Assembly: GCA_028717465.1 (NCBI GenBank)
Contig: JAQUNS010000033.1
Location: 1 to 6,703, forward strand
Length of the DNA: 6,703 bases
From: Candidatus Omnitrophota bacterium
GTDB lineage: Bacteria > Omnitrophota > Gorgyraeia > Kaelpiales > Kaelpiaceae
Direction of reading: 5' to 3'
Positions within the stretch are counted from its first letter, which is position 1. Every line of letters starts with the position of its first letter. Under the pieces are notes generated by a model. The model did not search any database and had not been told where the DNA came from. It saw only the letters and a list, made by a program, of their open reading frames with translations. Position numbers and translations under genes: made by a program. This document shows positions 6,268 to 6,703 of the stretch, piece by piece.

Positions 6268-6288
6268 TGTAAATATTATTATTTTACA
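6268..6288. promoter_or_regulatory. Operator-like inverted repeat upstream of the HcyBio leader
   Basis: Minus strand TGTAAA-N9-TTTACA is a perfect 6-bp inverted repeat with an AT-only centre, upstream of the structured leader. The right arm with one preceding T could serve as a -35 (TTTACA, 6273-6268), with TATATC (6249-6244) as a poor -10 at 18 bases. That promoter would start transcription near 6237, inside the leader, and lose the closing stem, so another start further upstream or read-through from thi4 may be used. The bound protein is unknown, and an AT-rich chance match is possible. Confidence 0.3.
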
Positions 6289-6317
6289 ACAAAACATCTA
6301 AATTATCTTCATCTATA

Positions 6318-6703
<386 letters not shown>

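Overview
The window looks like a piece of chromosome from an anaerobic bacterium. All recognisable genes lie on the minus strand, so transcription runs from right to left. Shine-Dalgarno sequences (GGGAG, AGGAGG) and a sigma70-type promoter point to Bacteria. The gene content (minimal two-gene SUF system, archaeal-type homocysteine synthesis protein, His-type Thi4) is typical of deep-branching anaerobes and uncultured phyla. I cannot name the phylum from this sequence alone.

Layout in transcription order: (1) 6703-6318, the C-terminal part of a Thi4 thiazole synthase, interrupted by an in-frame TAA. (2) 6317-6153, a gap with an operator-like inverted repeat and then a strongly structured leader ending at a perfect Shine-Dalgarno. 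(3) 6152-4953, a DUF39/HcyBio protein (aspartate-semialdehyde sulfurtransferase family). (4) 4929-3898, mnmA. (5) 3901-2972, nadA, starting inside the end of mnmA (ATGA). (6) 2979-2902, a weak terminator, a Fur/PerR-box-like operator and a good promoter. (7) 2901-2494, a Fur/PerR-family regulator whose mRNA is probably leaderless. (8) 2501-1782, sufC. (9) 1800-700, a SufB-type scaffold. (10) 700-1, a flavin/NAD(P) oxidoreductase running off the left edge. Genes 7-10 overlap one another and form one operon; genes 3-5 form another.

The shared theme is sulfur and iron-sulfur chemistry. SufC plus the SufB-like protein would build Fe-S clusters, possibly with electrons from the flavoprotein, under a metal- or peroxide-sensing repressor. 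NadA needs a [4Fe-4S] cluster. This MnmA has the three-cysteine form that may carry one. The HcyBio and Thi4 families move inorganic sulfide-level sulfur into homocysteine and thiazole. No cysteine desulfurase is visible in the window.

The items most worth a second look are the unassigned structured leader before the HcyBio gene, the autoregulated leaderless fur-suf promoter, and the broken thi4.
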